DNA from: Candidatus Kaiserbacteria bacterium
GTDB taxonomy: Bacteria; Patescibacteriota; Minisyncoccia; Phycocordibacterales; UBA2100
Length of the DNA: 37,508 nucleotides
Direction of reading: 5' to 3'
NCBI GenBank assembly: GCA_016867375.1
Contig: VGJQ01000010.1
Coordinates: forward strand, 1-37,508
The translations under genes and the position numbers were made by a program. The notes beneath the pieces are model-generated. The model saw only the letters and a list, made by a program, of their open reading frames with translations. It was not told the DNA's origin and ran no database searches. Below are positions 24,245-32,570 of the stretch, piece by piece (positions within the stretch are counted from its first letter, which is position 1; the number at the start of each line of letters is the position of its first letter).

Positions 24245-25173
24245 AGCGCGTCGGGATGCACGAGGCCTTCGGTGATCGTATCGACCGTGTGCTCAAGCAA
24301 TGCAAGATAGGTGGGTGCCGGGCCAGACGCAGCAGAAAGGGAGTCGACATAGAGCACGCCGCCCATCTTTGCCCCCGATGCCTGTACCACCTCGCGCTGA
24401 ATATGCGGCTCTACCGTGCTTTCACAAAAGACGGTCGATATCTTGCGCGCTTTGACGGTATCTACCACTTTGGCGATCTGCTGGGGAGATCCCTGTGACT
24501 CGTCGTTGATCGCCCAGAGGTAGAGCTCCTGCATGCCGTAGTCTTTGGCAAGGTAACTGAACGCGCCTTCGCACGTCACGAGGTACCGACTCGACGCAGG
24601 GATCGTAGAGAGCGAGCTGCGCAGCTCGCCATCAAGCGCACGTATCTGATCGGAGTATGCTTGCGCACGCGCATTGAAATATGCCTCATCTGAAGGGGAG
24701 AGCTCCACGAGCGCGCGGCGGATGTTTTCTACATAGACGAGCGCCTGTTGGGGCGACATCCACGCATGCGGATTTGGTTTGTCTTTGTAAGCACCTTCAC
24801 TGATCGGGATAACCTGTACGCCTTCGCTGATCGTGACGTGGGGCACGTCGGGGACACTTGCGTAGAGCTTGGATGCCCATACTTCCAAATTCATACCGTT
24901 GTCGAAGATAATGTCCGCTTCGGAGGCACGTACGAGGTCTCCCGGTGTGGGCTCATAACCATGGATCTCGACACCCGGCTTGGTGAGCGACACAGCGTCC
25001 ACACGATCGCCGCCGACTTCGCGGACCATGTCCGAGATCACGGTAAAGGTGCTCAAGACAGTGATTCTTTCGCCCGAAGATTGCGGCGCAAACACGTCGC
25101 CACGAAAGGCGAGAAAACCGATTCCGGCGATAATGATAATCCCGATCGCACTACTGATGTGTTTTATGTTCAT
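24241..25173 (-). CDS. Metal ABC transporter substrate-binding protein (PsaA/MntC-like)
   Basis: The 310-residue product has an N-terminal signal anchor (about 6-24, SSAIGIIIIAGIGFLAF) without an obvious lipobox Cys. Expected metal ligands of cluster A-I binding proteins are present: His in GVEIHGYEPTPGD, His in NPHAWMSP, Glu in TCEGAFSYLAKDYG and Asp in YVDSLS. Glu at the third position, where Zn-specific members have His, points to Mn(II) (or Fe(II)). ATG at 25173 was chosen because the 42 codons upstream have no signal-peptide character. It lies 31 nt downstream of the regulator gene. Confidence 0.93.
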   Translation of the reverse strand: MNIKHISSAIGIIIIAGIGFLAFRGDVFAPQSSGERITVLSTFTVISDMVREVGGDRVDAVSLTKPGVEIHGYEPTPGDLVRASEADIIFDNGMNLEVWASKLYASVPDVPHVTISEGVQVIPISEGAYKDKPNPHAWMSPQQALVYVENIRRALVELSPSDEAYFNARAQAYSDQIRALDGELRSSLSTIPASSRYLVTCEGAFSYLAKDYGMQELYLWAINDESQGSPQQIAKVVDTVKARKISTVFCESTVEPHIQREVVQASGAKMGGVLYVDSLSAASGPAPTYLALLEHTVDTITEGLVHPDAL

Positions 25174-25204
25174 ACTTTTGATTGATTGAATAGAGACATG
25201 ATTT

Positions 25205-25624
25205 CTAGTGAAGCTGCGGAATGCGTGTGCCATGCGGATCGACGGTTGGATTGCCGAGGAAGATGCCGAGCCTTTTGATGACGGTATCACTGAGGGCATG
25301 TTCGAGCTGATGTGCCTCGATGTGCGCCTCGGCTTTTGAGAGCCTCAAGACATCATGCAAGAAGACTTCGACCATACGGTGCTTATGAGTGAGTTTCTTG
25401 GCGAGCTCGCGCCCACGTCGAGTAAATGAAAGCTGGCCGTACTTGGCATGCTTGACATAGCCCTGAGCCACGAGTTCACGGACGCGTTCGGAAACCGTCG
25501 AACGGCTGAGCCCCAAATATCCGGCAACGTCGACAAGACGCACGGATTCAGCCCCATCTTCCTGCAGGCGGAAAATGGCACGGAGGTAATCCTCTTTCAC
25601 CGCCGTCGGCTTCGATGTTCGCAT
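25205..25624 (-). CDS. DtxR/MntR-family metal-dependent repressor
   Basis: The 139-residue product has an N-terminal winged helix (VRLVDVAGYLGLSRSTVSERVRELVAQGYVKH) and a dimerisation/metal domain with THKHRMVEVFLHDVL and EAHQLEHALSD, which carry the His/Glu ligands of the family. The residue aligned to DtxR Met10/MntR Asp8 is Asp (KEDYLRAI), while DtxR Cys102 is replaced by His. It is therefore of mixed type, more likely a Mn sensor given the neighbouring Mn-type importer. There is no SH3-like third domain, so it is the short MntR-like form. It leads the importer operon, and a palindrome over its start codon may be its own operator. Confidence 0.9.
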   Translation of the reverse strand: MRTSKPTAVKEDYLRAIFRLQEDGAESVRLVDVAGYLGLSRSTVSERVRELVAQGYVKHAKYGQLSFTRRGRELAKKLTHKHRMVEVFLHDVLRLSKAEAHIEAHQLEHALSDTVIKRLGIFLGNPTVDPHGTRIPQLH

Positions 25625-25633
25625 ATACGAACA
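25616..25633. promoter_or_regulatory. Candidate operator overlapping the start codon of the metal regulator gene
   Basis: The 18-bp palindrome TGTTCGCATATACGAACA has one mismatched pair and spans the ATG (25622-25624). Its position at the head of the importer operon fits autoregulation by the encoded repressor. It does not match the published DtxR or MntR boxes, so the assignment is inference. Confidence 0.45.
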
Positions 25634-25673
25634 ATCTACCACAGCACAAAAAAAGCGCAAGCAACAAGTACCT

Positions 25674-25684
25674 AAGTCTGACTT
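25674..25684. repeat. AAGTC-T-GACTT core with non-pairing arms
   Basis: The 11-bp core shared by the palindromes at 5623, 6337, 6567, 11049 and 11106 recurs here, but the flanks (CAAGTACCT and GCAAGTATCC) pair poorly. It may be a degenerate copy. Confidence 0.45.
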
Positions 25685-25780
25685 GCAAGTATCCAGATCT
25701 GGCCTGGGTTCCCTTCTGGATACCCTCTGCGCACCTGCTCTATACGGAGCAGTGTTCTATACCGGAGTAGTGCATATCCG

Positions 25781-25818
25781 ATATGCTATCTCGGCGCTAT
25801 AGCGTAGAGATAGCATAT
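25781..25818. repeat. 38-bp double cruciform repeat, copy 2
   Basis: Outer arms ATATGCTATCT (25781-25791) and AGATAGCATAT (25808-25818) enclose CGCTATAGCG (25795-25804). Copy 1 is at 21196-21233. In both places an element copy follows 49-77 bp later. The stretch 25625-25867 holds no convincing gene. Confidence 0.8.
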
Positions 25819-25867
25819 ACGTGGATGATCTGTATTTTGATATTGATGAAAGAGTGGCGAGAGCGAC

Positions 25868-25962
25868 TTTGGTCCCGTTCATACATACGTTCAACACAAG
25901 ATGAACTGGCCCATAAGTGTAGTCCACACATAACGGGTACGTTATGTGTGGACGAGCCCTTA
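25868..25962 (+). repeat. Palindromic element, copy F (short form, 95 bp)
   Basis: Left end TTTGGTCCCGTTCAT, outer hairpin closed by ATGAACTGG, GTAG, second hairpin GTCCACACATAACG/CGTTATGTGTGGAC, right end GAGCCCTTA. The terminal TTA is the TAA stop of the gene at 25960. Confidence 0.9.
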
Positions 25963-26316
25963 TCGCTTCCGCCGCTTGTATTCTGCCTTGAGCCTCCCGA
26001 TCAAGGTCGCCCACCAGAGCGCCTTGATCACCGCAAGAAACTCGCGCTCATCTGTGAGGAGTTCGGCCAGCTTCTGCGCACGTGCCTCATCCGGTGTCTT
26101 GTCCGACGTCAACATATGGTACCGACGACTCAATAGATAAGCTTGTGCGTGCAAGGCTGCCACCATTTGCTCTTTTGTAGGCGTCCTTCCCCGCGCGGCC
26201 ATGGTGGCAAGATCATATCCGGCCCATGCACATAGGATGTACATGTGCTTCATGATCCAGCGCCGCATGACAAACTCGATCGCCCTCCCGAGGAGGTACT
26301 TCAACCATGCGTACAT
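25960..26316 (-). CDS. Small basic protein of unknown function
   Basis: The 118-residue product is helical and basic (YAWLKYLLGRAIEFVMRRWIMKHMY, HAQAYLLSRRYHMLTSDKTPDEARAQKLAELL) and ends in KAEYKRRKR. I recognise no family. The start at 26316 is fixed by GGGGAGGAAGAC directly before ATG; an upstream in-frame start at 26367 would place this site inside the gene. Its TAA stop is supplied by element copy F. Confidence 0.7.
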   Translation of the reverse strand: MYAWLKYLLGRAIEFVMRRWIMKHMYILCAWAGYDLATMAARGRTPTKEQMVAALHAQAYLLSRRYHMLTSDKTPDEARAQKLAELLTDEREFLAVIKALWWATLIGRLKAEYKRRKR

Positions 26317-26407
26317 GTCTTCCTCCCCTGCTTGAGAGCCGCTATTGCACTCGTTCCATAGTAGCACCTCTGTGCGAGGTCAAGCGCGACGAGCTCTCAC
26401 AACATTC

Positions 26408-26926
26408 CTAAATATACACAAACCGCCACTCCTTCTTCGCCCACACGGGTCCCGCATTCTCAACACCGATACGAGCGGTCTTTTTGATATGCGTCGGATC
26501 GATCCTCACTCCCCTATCTTCTATCCACAGCCCCGTCACTTTGCTCACTTTCTTGGTGTTGAAATCGCGCGTGATGGACAGGCGCTTAGTAAGCCGTCCG
26601 GGACCATCGATCCCTTCCACTGCGCGTATAAGCACTGCTGATGGATGCCCGTCGTCTCCGGTCACTACATTGAGCATCTGATACATGCCATAAATGAGAT
26701 ACACATACCAGTGTCCCGCCGGACCAAACATCACTTCCGTCCGCTTGGTGCGCCCCCTCGATGCATGCGATGCACGATCATCCAAACCCTCATAGGCTTC
26801 CGTCTCGGTGATCATGTAGGCCTCCTGTGCACCATTCATTTCCCGCACAAGATACTTCCCTATCAGATCCGGTGCGACCTCGGGTGCCGATCTCCTAAAA
26901 AATGCCTTTCCGAGCACTTTTCTCAT
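26408..26926 (-). CDS. 3-methyladenine DNA glycosylase (AAG/MPG family)
   Basis: This base-excision repair enzyme removes alkylated purines. The 172-residue product carries the family core ITETEAYEGLDDRASHASRGRTKRTEVMFGPAGHWYVYLIYGMYQMLNVVTG, with the catalytic Glu in TETEAY and the Tyr/His of the base-flipping region. It continues with AVLIRAVEGIDGPGRLTKRLSI. Length is slightly short of the usual 190-200. The start at 26926 (MRKVLGKAFFRRSA) fits the family; ATG at 26938 is possible. Confidence 0.93.
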   Translation of the reverse strand: MRKVLGKAFFRRSAPEVAPDLIGKYLVREMNGAQEAYMITETEAYEGLDDRASHASRGRTKRTEVMFGPAGHWYVYLIYGMYQMLNVVTGDDGHPSAVLIRAVEGIDGPGRLTKRLSITRDFNTKKVSKVTGLWIEDRGVRIDPTHIKKTARIGVENAGPVWAKKEWRFVYI

Positions 26927-27019
26927 ACCTCGCACCATACCATGAAGGGACGGTGCGGCGCAGACGCGCCCCACTGTCGCTCCTCATGAAAGTATATTAG
27001 TATGACCGTGGACCAGCCT

Positions 27020-27058
27020 GGCCCCATGAGATAGGCGAAGCCGCCATCTCCCGGGGCC
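27020..27058 (+). promoter_or_regulatory. Structured 5' leader hairpin of the PPDK gene
   Basis: GGCCCC (27020-27025) pairs with GGGGCC (27053-27058), then across a 2x2 internal loop GAGAT pairs with ATCTC. An apical GGC-GAA-GCC stem sits within. The hairpin ends about 30 nt before the PPDK ATG and 11 nt before its AGGAGG region. A regulatory role is inferred; no known riboswitch was recognised. Confidence 0.5.
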
Positions 27059-27088
27059 GCGCTCTTTGATTCACTATAGGAGGAAACG

Positions 27089-29788
27089 ATGCGCAAAAAC
27101 TACGTGTATTCGTTTGAGCAAGGGCGCGCCGACGGCGACGCCTCGATGAAAGATCTGCTTGGGGGAAAAGGCGCCAACTTGGCCGAAATGGCAAAGCTTG
27201 GCTTGCCGGTCCCTCCCGGATTCACCATCACGACAGACGCATGCAAATACCTTCTCGTCAACGACACGCTGCCTGCCGGACTCGAAGATGAAGTCATGGA
27301 AGCGCTCGGTACCCTGACGCGGTGCCACGGCGGCTCTCTGGGTACGACATTCCTCGTCTCGGTACGCTCGGGTGCGAAATTTTCGATGCCCGGCATGATG
27401 GATACCACCCTCAATCTCGGCCTCAATGACGAGAATGTGGAGGAATTCGCCAAGCACACGGGTAACCCGCATCTGGCGTGGGACTGTTATCGACGATTTC
27501 TCGAGATGTACGGTACTACCGTCTTTGGCATCAAACGCAAGCGCTTCTTACACTGCATCAAGAAGCTGATGAACCGCAAAGGAATCACACACGATTGGCA
27601 GCTTGAGATTTCTGATCTCAAAAAACTCGTCGCGCAGTTCAAGCAGATCATTGAGAAGCATGGCCATGTGGTTCCGCAAGATCCGCATGAACAGCTCTGG
27701 GGCGCGATCCGCGCCGTATTTGGCTCATGGAAAAGCGATCGTGCGATCATCTATCGCAACATGCACGACATTCCAGATGATCTCGGCACCGCCGCAAACA
27801 TCCAGACGATGGTTTACGGCAACATGAACGATCGTTCGGCCACCGGTGTGGCGTTCACACGCAATCCGTCGACCGGCGAAAAAGGACTCTTTGGCGAATA
27901 CCTCGTCAACGCACAAGGCGAAGAAGTGGTGGCAGGTATCCGGACGCCGCTTCCTGTCACTGAAGCGGCGTGTGCGGCAAAGGATCTGCATGGCCACTCT
28001 CTTGAGGTCTTGCTCCCGAAAGCGTACGCCGATCTTCGTCGGTATGCGGCTCTTCTCGAGGGACACTATCGTGACCTTATGGATCTGGAGTTCACCATCA
28101 TGGATGGTGTGCTCTACATGCTCCAGTGCCGCGCCGGCAAACGTACCGGACGCGCCGCATTCACGATCGCGCACGACCTTGTTCTGGAAGGTGTCATCAC
28201 CGAAGACGACGGAATCTTGCGCGTCAGTGCCATGCAACATGAGCAAATCTTGCACAAGACGATCGACCCAAGTGCGACAGTCGAAGAGATCGCCACAGGG
28301 CTTCCGGCTTCGCCGGGTGCCGCGGTGGGCGAAATCGTGTTTAGTCCCGAAGAAGCAGCGCGTCTTAAGGAGTTGGGTCGCTCAGTGATCCTCGTCCGCA
28401 TCGAAACGAGTCCGGAAGACATCGGGGGCATGCGTGCCGCCGAAGGTATCCTGACTCAAAGTGGCGGCATGACCAGTCACGCGGCACTCGTCGCTCGCGG
28501 CATGGGTAAGCCATGTGTCTGTGGTGTCGAAGCACTTGAAATCGATTACGCGACAAGCAGCTTCACCGTCGGCGGTGCACGCTACGCCGCTGGAGACACG
28601 ATCACTATCGACGGATCAGGTCCGTTGGTCGGACATGTGTATAAGGGCAGTGTACCGCTCTTGAAGTCCGAGCCAACAGCCGAATATCTTGCACTCACGA
28701 AATGGGCTGAGAGCAGACGGCGGCTGCGTGTCCGTGCCAATGCCGAGACACCAGAGGAGGCGCGTGAAGCGCGTCGACTTGGAGCCGAAGGTATCGGACT
28801 CAGCCGCACAGAGCATATGTTCTTCGGGGACAATCGCATCACCGCGGTGCGCGAGATGATCCTCGCCGACACGACCGAAGATCGTCGCATGGCGCTCGCG
28901 AAGCTCTTGCCCATGCAGCGCGATGATTTCAAACAGATCTTCGAGATCATGGCGGGACTTCCCGTCACGATCCGACTGCTTGATCCGCCACTGCATGAGT
29001 TCTTGCCGCACGACGAGGTTGGCATCAAAAATGTCGCCTGGTCGCTCGGCATTGATGTCGAACGGGTCCGTAAGCGGGTGAACTCACTCAAAGAGTTCAA
29101 TCCGATGCTCGGGTTCCGCGGCGTCCGCCTCGCAATCGTCTTCCCGGAAATAGTCGAAATGCAGGTGCGCGCCATTTTCGAGGCAGCGATCGAAGCAGGG
29201 TATTCGCTCAACGGTGAAACGCTGCTTGAGATTATGGTGCCACTCGTCGGTTTCCAAAAAGAGATCGAACAAGCGGCCATTATGATCAATCGCGTGTACC
29301 TCGGCACATGTCGTGATGACGGACCAATCGTATCGTACAAAATCGGAACGATGATCGAGCTTCCACGCGCCTGCAAAGTGGCGCATCAGATCGCACAATG
29401 TGTCGAGTTCTTCAGCTTCGGGACCAACGACCTGACGCAGACGACACTCGGGATTTCGCGCGACGATATCAAGACATTCTTGGAATCGTACCTTGCGCAA
29501 GGCATCTTTGACCGCGATCCGTTTACATCGATCGATGTCGAGGGTGTCGGCGCTCTGATGAAAGAGGCAGTGGAAGCTGCGCGTCGTGTGGATCCGCACT
29601 TCAAACTCGGTATCTGCGGCGAACATGGCGGCGACGAGAAGTCGATTCTTTTCTTCGAAGAGATCGGGCTCGACTACGTCTCGTGCTCACCTCCACGTGT
29701 ACCGATTGCCCGCCTCGCGGCGGCGCAAGCGGCTATCACACAGGGACGAATGACGGCGACACGCGCGCGACATTCTGCTCTCGTGTGA
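27089..29788 (+). CDS. ppdK: Pyruvate, phosphate dikinase
   Basis: This enzyme interconverts pyruvate, ATP and phosphate with phosphoenolpyruvate, AMP and pyrophosphate, a central step of lower glycolysis or gluconeogenesis in many CPR. The 899-residue product has the complete family order. The nucleotide-binding domain starts FEQGRADGDASMKDLLGGKGANLAEM. The swivelling phosphohistidine domain has GGMTSHAALVARGMGKPCVCG with the catalytic His near residue 463. The PEP/pyruvate TIM barrel has EGIGLSRTEHMFFGD, RLLDPPLHEFLP, NPMLGFRGVRL, EIMVPLVGF, SFGTNDLTQTTLGISRDD and GICGEHGGD. Length is normal. The start is fixed by AGGAGGAAACG before ATG. It is followed by a strong terminator, so it is a single-gene unit. 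Confidence 0.97.
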   Translation: MRKNYVYSFEQGRADGDASMKDLLGGKGANLAEMAKLGLPVPPGFTITTDACKYLLVNDTLPAGLEDEVMEALGTLTRCHGGSLGTTFLVSVRSGAKFSMPGMMDTTLNLGLNDENVEEFAKHTGNPHLAWDCYRRFLEMYGTTVFGIKRKRFLHCIKKLMNRKGITHDWQLEISDLKKLVAQFKQIIEKHGHVVPQDPHEQLWGAIRAVFGSWKSDRAIIYRNMHDIPDDLGTAANIQTMVYGNMNDRSATGVAFTRNPSTGEKGLFGEYLVNAQGEEVVAGIRTPLPVTEAACAAKDLHGHSLEVLLPKAYADLRRYAALLEGHYRDLMDLEFTIMDGVLYMLQCRAGKRTGRAAFTIAHDLVLEGVITEDDGILRVSAMQHEQILHKTIDPSATVEEIATGLPASPGAAVGEIVFSPEEAARLKELGRSVILVRIETSPEDIGGMRAAEGILTQSGGMTSHAALVARGMGKPCVCGVEALEIDYATSSFTVGGARYAAGDTITIDGSGPLVGHVYKGSVPLLKSEPTAEYLALTKWAESRRRLRVRANAETPEEAREARRLGAEGIGLSRTEHMFFGDNRITAVREMILADTTEDRRMALAKLLPMQRDDFKQIFEIMAGLPVTIRLLDPPLHEFLPHDEVGIKNVAWSLGIDVERVRKRVNSLKEFNPMLGFRGVRLAIVFPEIVEMQVRAIFEAAIEAGYSLNGETLLEIMVPLVGFQKEIEQAAIMINRVYLGTCRDDGPIVSYKIGTMIELPRACKVAHQIAQCVEFFSFGTNDLTQTTLGISRDDIKTFLESYLAQGIFDRDPFTSIDVEGVGALMKEAVEAARRVDPHFKLGICGEHGGDEKSILFFEEIGLDYVSCSPPRVPIARLAAAQAAITQGRMTATRARHSALV

Positions 29789-29793
29789 GTCTA

Positions 29794-29833
29794 GGGGCCA
29801 GAATCTGCTACAGGCAGATTCCGGCCCTTTTTT
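29794..29833 (+). terminator. Factor-independent terminator after PPDK
   Basis: A stem of about 14 bp (GGGCCAGAATCTGC region with GCAGATTCCGGCCC, one mismatch) is followed by TTTTTT. Confidence 0.92.
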
Positions 29834-29888
29834 ATTCCATCACATGCTACATTGGTATGAGTCTGTCCACGTACTTATGGAGCAGGTC

Positions 29889-30173
29889 ATGTTCTCCCGC
29901 ACACTTCCACACACCCTCAATCCCGGTTTTATCGTCATTGTCTTGTTCGTGCTTGCGGGTGAAATCCAGCATTGGATAGATGGCACGGATCGCACACTCA
30001 CCCTCATTCTCTGTCTCGTGTTCTGGTTTGGTTTTGGCCTTGATACCGTCTCGCGCGCGATCGCAGTACGCCACACGCGCGTCGATCAGGTGGGCATGCT
30101 CAATATGACCCGTGTATGCGCACAAGCACTCCTATGGGGACCCTTTGCTCACAGAATATTCCGCAAAAGATAA
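29889..30173 (+). CDS. Small two-helix membrane protein of unknown function
   Basis: The 94-residue product has two hydrophobic segments (about 12-27, FIVIVLFVLAGEIQHW; about 34-50, LTLILCLVFWFGFGLDTV) and a basic end (FAHRIFRKR). I recognise no family. ATG at 29889 is preceded by GGAG with 6-nt spacing; in-frame ATGs at 29844 and 29877 would add up to 15 residues. A bidirectional terminator follows. Confidence 0.6.
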   Translation: MFSRTLPHTLNPGFIVIVLFVLAGEIQHWIDGTDRTLTLILCLVFWFGFGLDTVSRAIAVRHTRVDQVGMLNMTRVCAQALLWGPFAHRIFRKR

Positions 30174-30179
30174 GAAAAG

Positions 30180-30217
30180 GCCCGCCACTGCTCTACTGCA
30201 TGGCGGGCTTTCTTTCT
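30180..30217. terminator. Bidirectional terminator between convergent genes
   Basis: GCCCGCCA (30180-30187) pairs with TGGCGGGC (30201-30208). T-rich tracts follow on both strands: TTTCTTTCT on plus and CTTTTCTTATC on minus. Confidence 0.8.
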
Positions 30218-30228
30218 GTGTCACAGAT

Positions 30229-30573
30229 TCAACGCGACGCGGGCCATTTTGGGATAGGACCGAATTGTCCCTCCCACCATCCCTTGTCGGCAAAACCATC
30301 TTCGGTGGCGTACCGACGGAGAAGCTCGCGCGCACGCGGCTCATCGCCGGCACATCTGGCCGCCTCGACGGCGCCGTGCCGCGCCACGAATCCCGCCTCA
30401 CACTTCGGAGAAAGCATGCTGGCTATGATCTCCTTCAAACAAGAAACTTCATACCATGCAGCTTTCGCTTCTACGGCCTCCGGAGACAGTTTCTGGGCCT
30501 CCGCCATTGCGACAATCAATTTGACGTGCATTTCCTGCAGGAGCGTTATGCCCCCTTCCTCAGCACCGGACAT
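30229..30573 (-). CDS. Small soluble protein of unknown function
   Basis: The 114-residue product is Ala/Glu-rich and helical with three Cys (SCLKEIIA, PKCEAGF, ARCAGDE). It ends in RARELLRRYATEDGFADKGWWEGQFGPIPKW. I recognise no family. The start is fixed by a strong AGGGAGGT before ATG, and the gene has its own terminator at 30180-30217. Confidence 0.72.
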   Translation of the reverse strand: MSGAEEGGITLLQEMHVKLIVAMAEAQKLSPEAVEAKAAWYEVSCLKEIIASMLSPKCEAGFVARHGAVEAARCAGDEPRARELLRRYATEDGFADKGWWEGQFGPIPKWPASR

Positions 30574-30701
30574 ATTGACCTCCCTTTAGGTCTTTTTATG
30601 GCTTTTACTGACACCTATCCTAGCACAGTATCCTTCATCGCAAAGACGTATGCACAGACACGCATTGGAGATATCACCACATGCGGTACAATGAGAGATA
30701 C

Positions 30702-30795
30702 TTAGGACCCGTTCATAAAAAGCTCAGCACAAAATGAACGGGCCCATAAGTGGACTCCATGGATAACGGGCACGTTACTCGTGGATGAGCTCTTA
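30702..30795 (+). repeat. Palindromic element, copy G (short form, degenerate, 94 bp)
   Basis: Left end TTAGGACCCGTTCAT and outer hairpin closed by ATGAACGGG are intact. The second hairpin has several changes (GACTCCATGGATAACG, loop GGCA, CGTTACTCGTGGAT), and GTAG is changed to GGAC. It ends GAGCTCTTA, 16 bp before the start of the gene at 30812. Confidence 0.85.
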
Positions 30796-30811
30796 TTGGA
30801 AGTAGCTATTT

Positions 30812-32506
30812 ATGTATATGTTAAAAAAATTACTACCCGGATTTTTGGTAGCGGCCATCCTGTTCGTCGGAGTGGCACCTGTCGCCTCTTCCGCACTCGA
30901 TACAGGTGATGTACAGGCACAGATTCAGGCTCTACTCGCCAAAATCCAAGAACTTACCAAGCAACTCAACGATTTGCGTGAGCAATTATCAAAAATACCT
31001 CCTTCGCCTACTCCCAGCACACCTACCACACGGCCTATAGAACTACCATACCTCATCTGCCGTGTTGTCCCTCGCACTCTTACTTTCGGAGGCAGTGGTG
31101 ATGATGTCCACAACCTGCAGGAATTCCTCAAAGGTGAGGGCTTCCTGAAAGCCGAACCTACGGGCTACTTCGGGAGTCTCACTCAGGATGCCGTCATGAA
31201 ATGGCAGATTGAGTACGGCGTCGTCAATTCCGATGGGATCACCGGATCCGGCGCTGGCGTTTTTGGCCCCAAGAGCCGCGAATTCCTCAAAATACGGTGT
31301 AAAGGAATACACCCTGGCTATTCCGAGCGATTCAATGCTTCGCCGACCCGCGGTGACGCCCCGCTTACCGTTACCTTCTCGACCTGGCTGAGTGGATTCC
31401 GCCCCAACACCATCACCTATACGATCGACTTTGGCGATGGCACCAGCGCGCCAGCCACCTCGTGCCCTGCGCCAGCCGATGCGTGCACCGGACCGGGTAC
31501 CAATACTCACACCTATACCGAGAACGGCACCTATGTCGCGACGCTTGCAAAGATCATTGATCCGTGCGCCGGACAGACCGCATGCCGCGCCGCAATCCAT
31601 CGCGAAATCGTCGCCAAGCAGATTATCAATGTCGGACCTGTCGCCTGCACCAAGGAGTACCGTCCTGTCTGCGGTGCGCAGCCAATCACCTGCATTACGA
31701 CGCCCTGCAATCCGATTCCGACCACCTACAGCAATAAATGCATGATGGAAGCGGCCAAGGCGACCTTCCTCTACGAAGGCCAATGCCGCCCGACCACCGC
31801 CACCAGCACGAATCCGGCTGATGATCCACAATGCAAGATATGGTACGACGGCTGCAACAACTGCTCTCGTTCGACACCTGGTGGCCCCGGTATGTGCACT
31901 ATGATGGCCTGTATAGGAGTTGGCTCGGAAGCGCCCACCGCTTACTGCAAGGCTCGCTTCGATGATACTCCGAGCAACGGAGCGCCGATCATTAAAGGTA
32001 TGTCGGGGCCGACGTCGCTCATGGTCAACATGAGTGGCACATGGGTGGTCAAGGCATCGGATCCGGACAATGATCCTCTCTCCTATTCGGTCACGTGGGG
32101 CGACGAAGGGGCATCAGGCGCAGCGCAGACGAACACCGCAATGGCATCGACACCTTTCACTCAGGCGACGTCGTTTACCCATGCCTATGCGCTCGCGGGC
32201 ACCTACACGATCGTTATCATCGTACGCGATACTGCCGGCCATGAGGCCCGCACGAGCACGACCGTTCAAGTGACGACTGCTGACATGCCACCTGTCGCCT
32301 GCACTCTCCAATACGATCCGGTCTGTGGACGCCCACCAGGATGTTCCAACACCTGCCCCGCAGGCATGTACTGCACCGCCATCTGCCGCCTTCCTGACGC
32401 AGTCACGTATTCCAACAAGTGCTTCATGAGCGCCGCTGGAGCGATGTTCATATCTCGCGGTGTCTGTCCTGCGACAACCACCAACATGACTTCAATCACC
32501 CAGTAG
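30812..32506 (+). CDS. Secreted protein with peptidoglycan-binding, PKD-like and Kazal-like domains
   Basis: The 564-residue product has a signal peptide (about 1-28) and a short coiled coil (about 31-60, IQALLAKIQELTKQLNDLREQL). A Pro/Thr linker follows, then a PG-binding-1-type domain (about 92-160, GSGDDVHNLQEFLKGEGFL to VFGPKSREFL). A PKD-like domain (about 175-275, TIDFGDGTS), a Kazal-like Cys domain (about 279-325, CTKEYRPVCG to TYSNKCMMEAAKATFLYEGQC), a Cys-rich linker, a second PKD-like domain (about 395-487) and a second Kazal-like domain (about 498-552) complete it. Kazal domains are usually serine-protease inhibitors, so this may be a cell-wall-bound inhibitor or adhesin; that is inference. 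A terminator follows. Confidence 0.88.
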   Translation: MYMLKKLLPGFLVAAILFVGVAPVASSALDTGDVQAQIQALLAKIQELTKQLNDLREQLSKIPPSPTPSTPTTRPIELPYLICRVVPRTLTFGGSGDDVHNLQEFLKGEGFLKAEPTGYFGSLTQDAVMKWQIEYGVVNSDGITGSGAGVFGPKSREFLKIRCKGIHPGYSERFNASPTRGDAPLTVTFSTWLSGFRPNTITYTIDFGDGTSAPATSCPAPADACTGPGTNTHTYTENGTYVATLAKIIDPCAGQTACRAAIHREIVAKQIINVGPVACTKEYRPVCGAQPITCITTPCNPIPTTYSNKCMMEAAKATFLYEGQCRPTTATSTNPADDPQCKIWYDGCNNCSRSTPGGPGMCTMMACIGVGSEAPTAYCKARFDDTPSNGAPIIKGMSGPTSLMVNMSGTWVVKASDPDNDPLSYSVTWGDEGASGAAQTNTAMASTPFTQATSFTHAYALAGTYTIVIIVRDTAGHEARTSTTVQVTTADMPPVACTLQYDPVCGRPPGCSNTCPAGMYCTAICRLPDAVTYSNKCFMSAAGAMFISRGVCPATTTNMTSITQ

Positions 32507-32524
32507 TAAGCTGAGAAGGGCTCG

Positions 32525-32552
32525 AAAAAGCGGCGGTTTTCCGCCGCTTTTT
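32525..32552 (+). terminator. Factor-independent terminator
   Basis: A perfect 12-bp stem AAAAAGCGGCGG with CCGCCGCTTTTT and loop TTTT. The A and T runs make it usable on both strands, but only the plus strand has a gene before it. Confidence 0.92.
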
Positions 32553-32570
32553 CGTTTGGTCCGTAGAGTA

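Noticed and set aside
28582-29376. A 264-codon minus-strand open frame
   Set aside because: It is antisense to the PPDK catalytic barrel and results from codon bias there.
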